55,058 nucleotides of DNA. Source: Pseudorhizobium endolithicum. Its GTDB lineage: Bacteria; Pseudomonadota; Alphaproteobacteria; Rhizobiales; Rhizobiaceae. The stretch covers positions 339,676 through 394,733 of the forward strand of contig NZ_CABFWF030000010.1 in assembly GCF_902153245.2 (NCBI RefSeq). Reading direction: 5' to 3'. Shown one piece after another: positions 18,308 through 26,561 of this stretch (position 1 is its first letter; the number at the start of each line of letters is the position of its first letter). Both the position numbers and the translations under genes were made by a program. The notes below the pieces were generated by a model. It saw only the letters and a list, made by a program, of their open reading frames with translations, ran no database searches and had not been told where the DNA came from.

Positions 18308-19042
18308 ATGTCCGACGTAACTAATCCTCCCCATCTGCTCGTGGTCGACGACGACCCCAGAATCCGCAGCCTCCTGACCCGCTACTTCGAGGCGGAGGAC
18401 TATGCCGTCACCTGCGCTGCGGATGGTGCCGACATGCACATGCAGATGCGGCAGAACCGATTCGACGCCGTCCTGCTCGACCTGTCCCTTCCCGGGGGGC
18501 AGGATGGCCTCGACCTCGCGCGGGAGATCCGCAGCCGGTCGGACGTTCCCATCATGATGCTCACCGGGCGTGACGATGTCGTCGACCGCATCGTCGGACT
18601 TGAGATCGGCGCGGACGACTACATCGCCAAGCCCTTCCACCTCAGGGAGGTTCACGCCCGGCTGAAATCCATCCTGCGCAGGCGCGGCGCGGCACCGGCT
18701 GCGAAGGAAGCACTCCGGGTTGAGGAAGAGCAGATCCTGTCCTTCGAGGGCTGGTCCCTCAACGTCAGCCGGCGATCGTTGCGCGACCCCGGCGGGCAGG
18801 AGGTCGACCTGACCACCGGAGAGTTCGACATGCTGGTCGCGCTCGTCCGCCATGCCGGACGGGTCCTCACCCGCGAACAGTTGATGGACATGACGCGCGG
18901 CCGTGCGCTCGAGGCCTTCGACCGCGCTGTCGACGCCCAGATCGTACGCTTGCGACGCAAGATCGAAGCCGATCCTGCACGGCCGCAACTGGTGAAGTCA
19001 GTCCGGGGCATTGGTTACGTTTTTACCGGGCGCGTACCGTAA
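18308..19042 (+). CDS. fxkR: OmpR-family response regulator, FxkR-like
   Basis: A 244-residue response regulator. The receiver has HLLVVDDDPRIR, phospho-acceptor Asp 58 in DAVLLDLSLPGG, and Lys 108 in YIAKPF. The C-terminal winged helix ends LRRKIEADPARPQLVKSVRG then IGYVF, the OmpR/PhoB hallmark. An ATG three codons earlier (18299) is an alternative start; neither has a good ribosome site. Divergence from fixK and fixL, with a K-box between, matches the FxkR arrangement in which hybrid FixL signals to an OmpR-type regulator instead of FixJ. The 3' end overlaps the convergent gene by 28 bases. Confidence 0.85.
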   Translation: MSDVTNPPHLLVVDDDPRIRSLLTRYFEAEDYAVTCAADGADMHMQMRQNRFDAVLLDLSLPGGQDGLDLAREIRSRSDVPIMMLTGRDDVVDRIVGLEIGADDYIAKPFHLREVHARLKSILRRRGAAPAAKEALRVEEEQILSFEGWSLNVSRRSLRDPGGQEVDLTTGEFDMLVALVRHAGRVLTREQLMDMTRGRALEAFDRAVDAQIVRLRRKIEADPARPQLVKSVRGIGYVFTGRVP

Positions 19043-19491
19043 GGTTGCGGCCACTGCCGGTCCGTCCGAAGGTCGTAAAGAACTCCGCCAAAGCCTTCCG
19101 GGGGCCCGCTGTCGGTTTCGAGCTGCTCCGGCGTGGCCGGCACGGAATTCCGGAACCGGATGGCATCGCACCCCTCTTCCCAGGCAAAGGCCTTGGCAAA
19201 GTTCAGCAAGTCCCTGCTGACTCCATCCTGATCCAGGAGCGTGATGGTGGCGAAGATCGGAACGTCCAGAAACCTGCCGGCATTCGCCCGCTCCACGGTG
19301 TGCATGCGGACCAGCCCCCGGATGTAGCCCCTTTCATCCCGCGCGACCGCCCATTTTCGTCTCAGCACCTCGGTTGCGGTCAGACGCTTCCATGTGGCGA
19401 AATCGAGTTCAGGTGCAACGATCTGGAGCATAGGGAAGGCTCTCGCCACGTCACCGGCCCCAAGGAACCCGATCTCCCATTTCGTCAGCAT
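19015..19491 (-). CDS. GNAT-like acetyltransferase-fold protein
   Basis: A 158-residue soluble protein with a GNAT-like pattern: DVARAFPMLQIVAPELDFATW at the N-terminus, a central RDERGYIRGLVRMHTVER strand-turn-strand, then DVPIFATITLLDQDGVSRDLLNFA. The classical R/Q-x-x-G-x-G/A acetyl-CoA loop is not obvious, so activity is uncertain. The start at 19491 has GGAG eight bases upstream. The perfect FixK palindrome lies 83–96 bases before the start. Its 3' end overlaps fxkR convergently. It is likely a low-oxygen-induced gene; its substrate is unknown. Confidence 0.6.
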   Translation of the reverse strand: MLTKWEIGFLGAGDVARAFPMLQIVAPELDFATWKRLTATEVLRRKWAVARDERGYIRGLVRMHTVERANAGRFLDVPIFATITLLDQDGVSRDLLNFAKAFAWEEGCDAIRFRNSVPATPEQLETDSGPPEGFGGVLYDLRTDRQWPQPYGTRPVKT

Positions 19492-19573
19492 CGCCTCGGC
19501 TCCAATCCAGGGATCTCGCCGCCAAGAGCGCCGAAACACCCGCCGATTTTGGTCGGCTTGGGTCCCACACGCA

Positions 19574-19587
19574 TTGACGCGAGTCAA
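19574..19587. promoter_or_regulatory. FixK/FNR-type binding site
   Basis: TTGACGCGAGTCAA is a perfect dyad fitting TTGA-N6-TCAA, the FixK/FNR consensus. It is centred at 19580.5 in the 205-base divergent gap between the GNAT-like gene and the 74-residue gene. A class II arrangement would start transcription about 40 bases away on either side, which leaves sensible leaders for both genes. The fixK gene lies 1.4 kb away. Confidence 0.78.
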
Positions 19588-19696
19588 TATCAGTATTCGC
19601 TAATGATTATTTCTTACAGCAAAAGGAACACGGCAGGCCGGCAGGGATAATTTTGTCGCATTTGGCAGCTATAGGAAGCATCTGGAGGAAACGATC

Positions 19697-19921
19697 ATGC
19701 CCACCGACCTGACCTTGGCGGAAGCCCTCTCGGACCCGTTGATCGGCCTGATGCTTCAAGCGGACGGGCTGGACAAGGCTAGCTTTGCCGACTTTCTGGG
19801 CAAGGCCGCACGCCTGCAGCTGGAGCAGAAGCTGACCGACCTGCAGGAGCGGCGCGCTGAAGCCTTCTATGTCCGGCTTGCGGCCCACGAAACCATTCAA
19901 GGACAGGCCAGGAGCCTGTAG
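19697..19921 (+). CDS. Small conserved hypothetical protein, probable FixK target
   Basis: A 74-residue soluble, helical protein (MPTDLTLAEALSDPLIGLML...). It has no Cys, no signal and no membrane segment. The segment ARLQLEQKLTDLQERRAE looks amphipathic or coiled-coil. A strong ribosome site (GGAGGAAACGATC-ATG) and a FixK box centred 116 bases upstream support a real, expressed gene. The family is not recognised. Placement beside the oxygen-signalling genes suggests a small micro-oxic effector or modulator, which is inference only. Confidence 0.72.
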   Translation: MPTDLTLAEALSDPLIGLMLQADGLDKASFADFLGKAARLQLEQKLTDLQERRAEAFYVRLAAHETIQGQARSL

Positions 19922-19927
19922 CGGGAA

Positions 19928-22798
19928 TCAACCCTTGCGGAGTGCCGGAATCGCCTTTCCTGAAGGCGTTACACCGATCGCTTCCCGGAACGCCGTGGCC
20001 GGCTGCGGACGTCCGAAACAATAGCCTTGCCCCTGCTGGCACCCGATCGCCGACAACAGTCGCCATTCAATCTCGCCCTCGATCCCCTCGCAAAGGACCG
20101 TCATCCCCAGTTGGGTCGCCAGCCCGGTAACCGCATGCACGATCGCCCTGGAAGCGGCGTCGTCCTTCAGCTTGCGCACAAATGACTGATCGACCTTCAC
20201 GACATCGAACGGAAAGTCGGCAAGATAGCTCAGGGACGAATAGCCCGTTCCGAAATCGTCGAGAGCGATCACCACGCCGAGCGTCTTCAACTGCGTCATG
20301 TCCTGGAGCAGCCTTGCCGTATCCAGCGCGAAGGTCGATTCGGTAATCTCTACATGAAGCCTCGACGGCGCCAGTCCGGAAGTCTGCAGAGCGTATTGCA
20401 CGTCTTGCGTGATCGTGGATCGCGCCACCTGCGCGACCGACACGTTGACTGCAATCGAATAGCGGCTCGGCCAGTCCGCCGCCTCCCGGCAGGCTTCCTC
20501 CAACACCCACCGTCCGAGATCACATATGAAGCCGTTCGCTTCGGCGATGCCGATGAACTCCAACGGCGAGACTAGCCCCAGTTCCGGATGCTGCCAGCGA
20601 AGCAGTGCCTCCGCTCCAACGATGGTGCCCGTCTTGAGGTCGACCTGCGGCTGGTAAACAAGGAAGAACTCACCCCTTTCAAGCGCCCCGCGCATGTCGT
20701 TTTCCAGTCGCCTCGTCCGCTGTAGCGTCTCCGCCTCCACAGGTGTGTGGCGCGCCCAGCCGGTTCCGCCGACCTTCTTCGCCTGATCCAGCGCGGCCTC
20801 GGCTGCTTCGATCCATGACAGCGGTTCACCGCCGACGTCGCTGCCCAGGCACGCGCCCACGCGCACGCCGATCTCGATCCTCGATCTTCCGAAGCTCACG
20901 CTTTTCGAAAAGATACGCAGAACGGCTTCGGCATAGTCTGCCAACGACCGGGTCGGGGAGACGGCAAGCCCGACACAGAAGACGTCGCCCCCCAGCCTGC
21001 CGACAACCGCGCCCTCCGGATGATCCGCGATCCTCCGCGTTTCAGCCATCAGCCGGCGGGATACTGCCTTCAGGACCAGATCGCCCGTATTTCTCCCCAA
21101 GGTGGCATTCACCATGGAAAAGCGATGCAGGTCGATGACGAAGACGGCCATCGGGCTGCCGCCCTTCGCGCATTCCTTGATGCGGTGGACCAGTTCCCGT
21201 CGGCTGAACGCCCCCGTCAGGTCATCGAATTGCGACAGCCTTCGCAGCTTTTCCTCATAGGCGTTTCTGGCGGTCACATCCTTTACGGTTATGCAGGCGA
21301 CATGGGACCTGCCGTCGGGTTCGCCGTCCTTCAGCTTGGGATGCTCCAACGCCGACAGCGTCACCACGGCCTCAAACCGCTTCTTGCGGCCGCCGCACAC
21401 CAGATCGAAATCCTTCACCACGGGCGCTGCGGACCCACCCGAGGCGATGAAGGCCGACACGCCTCGCCCGACGGCCGCCGCCAGTACAGGCGGCGCCCCT
21501 TTGAAGAAGTCGCTTCCGCGCTTCGGCTCCCAGTTCGGGCAGGAGAAGGCAGCGGCGGTCCGGCTGAGATCGACGATCCTGCCCTGATCATCGACGATGA
21601 AGACGGCATCGACACTGTCATTGATGACACGTCTCAGGATCCGCCTGAGGTTCCTTCTTTCCGCACTCGCAAGTTCCGCGAGAAGGGTGCTGAGACCGAG
21701 CTTCTCCCACAGAATGAACGTGACAAGGCCGACGAGCAGGATGTGGAGGGTCACCGTCGGCAACACCAGCGACCATTCCCTTTGCAGCGCGTAAGCTGCC
21801 AGTTCGGCCAAAGCTGCCAACGTTAAACCAGCCGCGGCGAGGATCTTCACGGACGGAAGCCGGCGATACGCGACGGCTCCCAGCACCAGCAGTGTCATGA
21901 AGAAGTAGGCGGGCCACGCGGTTATCTGCCGCGGCACTCTCTCCTGCACCAGCGTTTCTGCGGCCATTATGTGAAGCATGGCGCCACTCAGCACGCCGTA
22001 GACCGGCACCGGGAACAGGTCGTTGAGTTCCGTCGCATAAGCGCCGACCACGACCGATCGACCCGCCAAGACCTCGGTCGCAATGTCGCCTTTCAGAAGG
22101 CTGGCGAGCGATAGGGTTCTGACCGTGTCGGGCCTGATGGAGAAGTCGACGGAGAGGATTTCGGGCAGACGCGTGTCCGAAACCCCGGCCAGGGTCAGAG
22201 CGACAGAATCATAGCGCTCGCCGCCGATGAGTTCGAAGGCATTGAAGGAGCGGACCTGTCCCTCAGCCGTCAGCGCGACATTTGCCGCCGCCAGCCAGGC
22301 GTTGTCGGAGAGGCTTCCGATCGGCTTCGTCAGAACCGCGCCGTGGGGATCGTCGACCTGACTATGCTGCTGAAAAACCGGAAGGATTACGCCTCCACCG
22401 GCATGCATCAGCGCCTCGGAGAGCAGCTTGTCGGCTGCGGGCGTGGACGGGGTACTGAAATCTACATCGAGGAAGATGTCGGCAGCGCCCGCCGCGACGA
22501 GCCGGTCGATGATTTCAGCATGAACCGATCGCGGCCAGGGCCATGTTCCAACTTGGTCGAGGCTTTGCTTGTCGATGGCCAAAAAAACGAAGCGGCCGGA
22601 CGCGGCTCGGGGAGCGTAAGCGGCTCTGAAATCGACCAGTTGATGATCCATGCGCACAACCGTGCGCGTTTCCGGCAGCCAGAACGGCAAGGATAAAAGC
22701 AGTATGCCGCACAGAAACCGGGTGACCCACCCCTTCTGGAGACTTGGCGTCGGCAAGACCTTGAACATCCGGCGCGGATCCAGGCTTTGCTGGTTCAT
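19928..22798 (-). CDS. CHASE2–PAS–GGDEF–EAL membrane protein, probable c-di-GMP phosphodiesterase
   Basis: A 956-residue signalling protein. A membrane helix (about 27–41) is followed by a periplasmic CHASE2 domain (about 50–290; FVFLAIDKQSL...WPWPRSVHAEIID), three membrane helices (about 296–365), a PAS-like domain (about 385–510), GGDEF (about 520–685) and EAL (about 700–945). The GGDEF site reads GGDVF (603–607), and the metal-site motif is DLH rather than DLD, so cyclase activity is probably lost. EAL is intact: E730-A-L, TES, ALDDFGTGYSSL with Asp 847/848, and KVDQSF. Net activity should be c-di-GMP breakdown, perhaps tuned by GTP. It is encoded 30 bases after the FecR-repeat protein and probably in one operon. 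Confidence 0.9.
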   Translation of the reverse strand: MNQQSLDPRRMFKVLPTPSLQKGWVTRFLCGILLLSLPFWLPETRTVVRMDHQLVDFRAAYAPRAASGRFVFLAIDKQSLDQVGTWPWPRSVHAEIIDRLVAAGAADIFLDVDFSTPSTPAADKLLSEALMHAGGGVILPVFQQHSQVDDPHGAVLTKPIGSLSDNAWLAAANVALTAEGQVRSFNAFELIGGERYDSVALTLAGVSDTRLPEILSVDFSIRPDTVRTLSLASLLKGDIATEVLAGRSVVVGAYATELNDLFPVPVYGVLSGAMLHIMAAETLVQERVPRQITAWPAYFFMTLLVLGAVAYRRLPSVKILAAAGLTLAALAELAAYALQREWSLVLPTVTLHILLVGLVTFILWEKLGLSTLLAELASAERRNLRRILRRVINDSVDAVFIVDDQGRIVDLSRTAAAFSCPNWEPKRGSDFFKGAPPVLAAAVGRGVSAFIASGGSAAPVVKDFDLVCGGRKKRFEAVVTLSALEHPKLKDGEPDGRSHVACITVKDVTARNAYEEKLRRLSQFDDLTGAFSRRELVHRIKECAKGGSPMAVFVIDLHRFSMVNATLGRNTGDLVLKAVSRRLMAETRRIADHPEGAVVGRLGGDVFCVGLAVSPTRSLADYAEAVLRIFSKSVSFGRSRIEIGVRVGACLGSDVGGEPLSWIEAAEAALDQAKKVGGTGWARHTPVEAETLQRTRRLENDMRGALERGEFFLVYQPQVDLKTGTIVGAEALLRWQHPELGLVSPLEFIGIAEANGFICDLGRWVLEEACREAADWPSRYSIAVNVSVAQVARSTITQDVQYALQTSGLAPSRLHVEITESTFALDTARLLQDMTQLKTLGVVIALDDFGTGYSSLSYLADFPFDVVKVDQSFVRKLKDDAASRAIVHAVTGLATQLGMTVLCEGIEGEIEWRLLSAIGCQQGQGYCFGRPQPATAFREAIGVTPSGKAIPALRKG

Positions 22799-22828
22799 CG
22801 TGATCAGACGGGATGCGGTGACGCGCTT

Positions 22829-23995
22829 CTAGCGATTGCCATTGTTGCCGTTGCCATTGCCGTTGTTGCCGCCACCGTTCCCGTTGCCGTTTCCGTTATT
22901 GCCGCCACCGTTCCCGTTGCCGTTATTGCCGCCGCCGTTCCCGTTGCCGTTGCCGTTGTTGCCGCCACCGTTCCCGTTGCCGTTGCCGCCGCCATTCCCG
23001 TTCCCGTTGCCGTTGTTGCCGCTACCGTTGCCGTTGCCGTTGCCGCTATTGCCGCCACCGTTGCCGTTATTGCCGCCGCCGTTTCCGTTGCCGTTGCCGT
23101 TATTGCCGCCACCGTTCCCGTTGCCGTTATTGCCGCCGCCGTTCCCGTTGCCGTTGCCGTTATTGCCGCCGCCGTTTCCGTTGCCGTTGCCGTTATTGCC
23201 GCCGCCGTTTCCGTTGCCGCTATTGCCGCCGCCGTTCCCGTTCCCGTTATTGCCGCCGCCGTTTCCGCCTCCGTTTCCGTTGTTGCCGTCGGATTTGCCG
23301 GAGCCGTTGCCGGAAGCGCCGCTGCCGTTGTCGCCGCGGTCGGAGTTACCGGAGGCAGGGGTACTACCGAGCGGAGCGGACGCGCCCACTGCAGGCACGG
23401 AGGCCGCCGTCGGTTCCACGGACACCACACCCGGTGCGTCGGTGATGCCGGCGACGTCCATGTTCTGCGCCCGGTCGACGCGGGCGCTCTGCCCTGGGCC
23501 GAGATTCGTACTCTGTCCTCCCGTAAAGGAGGATACCTGCACCAGGCCCCGCTCGACCGAAACCGAAGCATCCTTGTCGGTCACGGTTACGCTGAAGCTG
23601 GTGCCCTTCACCACGGCAGCAAGGAACGGCGTGTGGACATAGGTGTGAGGCCTGCTGCGCTTCTCGATATCAAGTGCCAGCTTGCCCTTCTGCTGGACGA
23701 CTTCCGTCTTGCGGCTGAACAGCCCGTCGGTGGTGATGATGGCCGCCAGTGTCTGCGGCTGTATGGCAATCGTCTCCACGCCACGAGTCAGCACGGCCCG
23801 CCCCCGCGGACCTGTGGCAATCCATGCCTTGTTGGGAATGGTCATTCCCTTGCTGACAGGCTGCCATGTGTGCTTGTCGATCGTGTACTGAACCTGCTGG
23901 CTCGATCTCTCGACGAACCATTCCTCTGCAAGGGCCGAAGCGGCCGAAAGACAGAGCATCGCAAGAACGATCAGGTGGCGTGGCAATGTGAGCAT
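22829..23995 (-). CDS. Exported FecR-domain protein with long Gly/Asn repeat
   Basis: A 388-residue exported protein. A signal peptide covers about 1–24 (LTLPRHLIVLAMLCLSAASALA). A FecR-type domain covers about 25–190 (GRAVLTRGVETIAIQPQT, TPFLAAVVKGTSFSVTV, SVSVERGLVQV, GPGQSARV). A Ser/Gly linker follows, then about 150 residues built almost only of Gly and Asn in units such as GGNNGNGNGN. FecR domains beside CHASE2 proteins form a recurrent pair, so this is the likely periplasmic partner of the next gene. The low-complexity tail might bind glycan, self-assemble or act as a spacer. The start ATG at 23995 is chosen to give a normal signal peptide. Confidence 0.85.
   Translation of the reverse strand: MLTLPRHLIVLAMLCLSAASALAEEWFVERSSQQVQYTIDKHTWQPVSKGMTIPNKAWIATGPRGRAVLTRGVETIAIQPQTLAAIITTDGLFSRKTEVVQQKGKLALDIEKRSRPHTYVHTPFLAAVVKGTSFSVTVTDKDASVSVERGLVQVSSFTGGQSTNLGPGQSARVDRAQNMDVAGITDAPGVVSVEPTAASVPAVGASAPLGSTPASGNSDRGDNGSGASGNGSGKSDGNNGNGGGNGGGNNGNGNGGGNSGNGNGGGNNGNGNGNGGGNNGNGNGNGGGNNGNGNGGGNNGNGNGNGGGNNGNGGGNSGNGNGNGSGNNGNGNGNGGGNGNGNGGGNNGNGNGNGGGNNGNGNGGGNNGNGNGNGGGNNGNGNGNNGNR
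22832..23290. repeat. In-frame GN-codon minisatellite
   Basis: About 460 bases of tandem, imperfect units of mostly GGC/GGT/GGA and AAC/AAT codons on the minus strand (plus strand CCGTTGCC-type). Units alternate between roughly 18 and 30 bases. They encode the Gly/Asn tail of the FecR-domain protein. All unit lengths keep frame, so copy-number change would lengthen or shorten the protein without breaking it. Confidence 0.9.
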
Positions 23996-24106
23996 GACTG
24001 GAATCCCCCGTTGGCCACAGCACAGCACCAGCTAATTAAGATTTCCTTCAAGAACCTGCGATGTTTCGACGGATCGGCGGTTTTCTCGCCGAGGATCGCA
24101 CAGAGT

Positions 24107-25141
24107 TCAGAAAATCGCCGAAGCCAATCGCTGCTGCAGTTCCTTGAGGTCGCCTACCCTTCTCTCCATCAACTGCTCCTCCCAGGCGAGGGCAGTCCGG
24201 ATGATCGCGTCGAGGTCGTCGTAGCGGGGCGTCCAGTCGAGGAGACGACGCGCCCGTGTCGCGTTGGCGACCACGTTTGCCGCGTCTCCGGCCCGGCGGG
24301 GGCCGTAGCGCACCTCGAATTCCCGGCCGCTGATCCGCGCCACGGCCTGCAATACGTCGAGAACCGAGTAGCCCCGGCCGTAGCCGCAGTTGGCGACAAG
24401 AGCCTCGCCGCCCCGGCGAAGGTAGCTGAGCGCCTGGAGATGCGCGCTGACGAGGTCGCTGACATGGATGTAGTCGCGGACACCGGTTCCGTCCGGCGTC
24501 GGGTAGTCGGTGCCGAAGACATCGACGCCGTGCCGCTGTCCGAGTGCCGCCTCGACGGCGATCTTGATCAGGTGGGTAGCGCCCTGGGTCGACAGTCCCG
24601 TCCGGCCTTCGGGATCCGCACCAGCGACGTTGAAGTAGCGGAGCGCCACGTAGCGGAAGTCATGGGCCGCCGCCGCATCGCGCAGCATCATCTCGGACAT
24701 GAGCTTCGACTGGCCGTAGGGGTTCTTCGGCTGGAGGTTCGCCGATTCCAGAACCGGCGTATCATCCTGCTGCTCACCGTACACCGCAGCTGTCGAGGAA
24801 AAGACGAAGTGGCGAATCCCGGCCGCGATCGCGGCGGCGGCCAGCAGCCGTGTCTTGCTCGTGTTGTTGTCGTAGTATTCGAGCGGATGCGCCACCGATT
24901 GCGGCACCACGATCGAGCCGGCGAAGTGCATCACCGCATCGATGCTGTTTTCAGCGAAGATCTGCGCCAGGAGGTTCTGGTTGCCGATGTCGCCGAGATA
25001 GAAACGCGCCGGCGCGGGAACCGCCCAGCGGAAGCCGGTCGAAAGCCGGTCGACCACCACGACCTCTTCGCCGGCATCCAGCAACGCCCATGCCATATGA
25101 CTGCCGATATAGCCGGCACCGCCGGTGACGAGAACGGCCAT
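24107..25141 (-). CDS. galE: UDP-glucose 4-epimerase
   Basis: A 344-residue extended SDR enzyme interconverting UDP-glucose and UDP-galactose for exopolysaccharide and LPS synthesis. The NAD-binding loop VTGGAGYIGSH is at residues 5–15. The catalytic Ser/Thr lie in SSTAAVYGE and the Tyr-x3-Lys in NPYGQSK. RYFNVAGADP and GTGVRDYIHVSDL are typical of GalE. The ATG at 25141 is preceded by GGGAGCTCGCG; a reading from 25183 adds 14 unrelated residues. It stands alone on this transcript, with the FecR gene 110 bases further on. Confidence 0.92.
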   Translation of the reverse strand: MAVLVTGGAGYIGSHMAWALLDAGEEVVVVDRLSTGFRWAVPAPARFYLGDIGNQNLLAQIFAENSIDAVMHFAGSIVVPQSVAHPLEYYDNNTSKTRLLAAAAIAAGIRHFVFSSTAAVYGEQQDDTPVLESANLQPKNPYGQSKLMSEMMLRDAAAAHDFRYVALRYFNVAGADPEGRTGLSTQGATHLIKIAVEAALGQRHGVDVFGTDYPTPDGTGVRDYIHVSDLVSAHLQALSYLRRGGEALVANCGYGRGYSVLDVLQAVARISGREFEVRYGPRRAGDAANVVANATRARRLLDWTPRYDDLDAIIRTALAWEEQLMERRVGDLKELQQRLASAIF

Positions 25142-25297
25142 CGCGAGCTCCCTGCCCTTGTTCGTTGGCAGGAAGCGAAACACTGCAGCCCTTCATCATT
25201 GCTTACCGCAGCAGCATCAGCCGGTCTTTATCTCCGGACGTGGATAAGGCCGAATTGGCGGCTTCCGTAAAATTTTAACGGTCCGGCAGATGCACGT

Positions 25298-26467
25298 TCA
25301 AAGGCCGAGGATGTAACCCGCCAGGCGATCCGCGGCGCGCTCCACTGTCAGCCGGTCCCTTAGAAAACAGGCCCGCAGGAAGAGTTCGCCGCCCGGGCCG
25401 AAGGCCGAGCCGGGTGCCAGCGCCACCTGGACCTTGTCGACGATGTCGAGAGCGGCCTGGCGACTGTCGGCGATGCCGTCCACCTTCAGGAAAGCGTAGA
25501 GCGCGCCTTCGGGCTTGAGCGTCTCGACCCTGTTGGTGGCGATCAGCCTATCGCACAGGACGTCGCGCGACGTGCGGGCGCGCTCGACATTCTGCCGGAC
25601 GAAGTCGTCCCCCTGATCCAGTGCCAGGACGCAGCCCCGCTGCAGGAATTGCGCCACGCCCGAATTGGAATACTGGATCAGGTTCTCGATGACCTGCCCC
25701 ATCTCCGGCGGCGCCACCAGCCAGCCGACCCGCCAGCCGGTCATCGACCAGTTCTTGGAAAACGAGTTCGCGAAGATGATCCGGTCTCCCTCCTCCATGA
25801 TGTCGAGGAAGGATGGCGCACGCGCGCCGTCGCCGTAATAGTAGAGCGCATAGATCTCGTCGGCGACGATCCAGATGCCGTGCCTGCGGGCGAGAGCGAG
25901 AATAGCGGCGAGTTCGTCCCTCGTTGCCGTCCAGCCCGTCGGATTTGACGGGGTATTGATGAACAGCGCCCTCGTCTTCGGCGTCACCAGCGCTTCCAGC
26001 TTTGCCACATCGAGGGACCAGCCGCCATTGGCGAAATCCAGCGGAAGCGCCACCGCCTTGGCGCCGCCCAGTTCGACCGCCGCGACGATGTTCGGCCAGG
26101 CCGGCGAGAGGTAGATGAGCTCGTCTCCGGGCGAGGTGAGCGCCTGGACTGCGAGCATGATGGCGTGCATGCCGGAGCCGGTGACATAGAAATGTTCGCT
26201 GGGGAGCGAGACCGAGAAGTGCCGGCGGTAATAGCGCGACAACGCCTCCCGCAGTTCGGGAATACCGCGCTGCCAGGTATAGAAGGTCTCGCCCGCCAGG
26301 AGCGCCTCGCTGGCGGCTTGATTGACGAAGTCCGGCGAAGGCAGGTCCCCTTCGCCGGCCCAAAGCGGGATAAGCCCTTCCCGGCCGCGCGCATAGGTGA
26401 TCACTTCCACGATACCGCTTTCGGGCGCGGCAAGCGCTCGCGGGCTGAGCCTCTCCAATACCGACAT
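25298..26467 (-). CDS. Class I/II pyridoxal-phosphate aminotransferase
   Basis: A 389-residue fold-type I aminotransferase. It shows GEGDLPSPDF near the N-terminus, NTPSNPTGWTAT with the substrate/cofactor Asn, ADEIYALYYY with the PLP-ring Asp and Tyr, and NSFSKNWSMTGWRVGW with the Schiff-base Lys. The Arg that binds the substrate carboxylate is expected in ELFLRACF. The ATG at 26467 has GGAG upstream; an in-frame start ten codons earlier is weaker. Substrate specificity (aspartate, aromatic or other) cannot be told. It is not clearly operonic with mscL or galE. Confidence 0.9.
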   Translation of the reverse strand: MSVLERLSPRALAAPESGIVEVITYARGREGLIPLWAGEGDLPSPDFVNQAASEALLAGETFYTWQRGIPELREALSRYYRRHFSVSLPSEHFYVTGSGMHAIMLAVQALTSPGDELIYLSPAWPNIVAAVELGGAKAVALPLDFANGGWSLDVAKLEALVTPKTRALFINTPSNPTGWTATRDELAAILALARRHGIWIVADEIYALYYYGDGARAPSFLDIMEEGDRIIFANSFSKNWSMTGWRVGWLVAPPEMGQVIENLIQYSNSGVAQFLQRGCVLALDQGDDFVRQNVERARTSRDVLCDRLIATNRVETLKPEGALYAFLKVDGIADSRQAALDIVDKVQVALAPGSAFGPGGELFLRACFLRDRLTVERAADRLAGYILGL

Positions 26468-26561
26468 CAAATCACTCTCCGTTCGATCGCCCTTCATAGC
26501 CCAGAGGCGATCACGAATCCCATGACAAACGGTGAGGCTGGCATCGATTCGGGTGATGGAA

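Noticed and set aside
22832..23290. Regular repeats resembling a CRISPR array
   Set aside because: Units are contiguous, codon-like and without unique spacers of constant length. They continue a coding frame with a signal peptide.
24056..24106. Hairpin after galE as a terminator
   Set aside because: TCGGCG/CGCCGA is a short stem with no T-run in the galE direction.
22787..25270. An 827-codon open frame on the plus strand rich in Val/Ala/Pro
   Set aside because: It is the antisense of the Gly/Asn repeat and of galE. The repeat lacks stops in several frames, and the frame has no ribosome site or homology.
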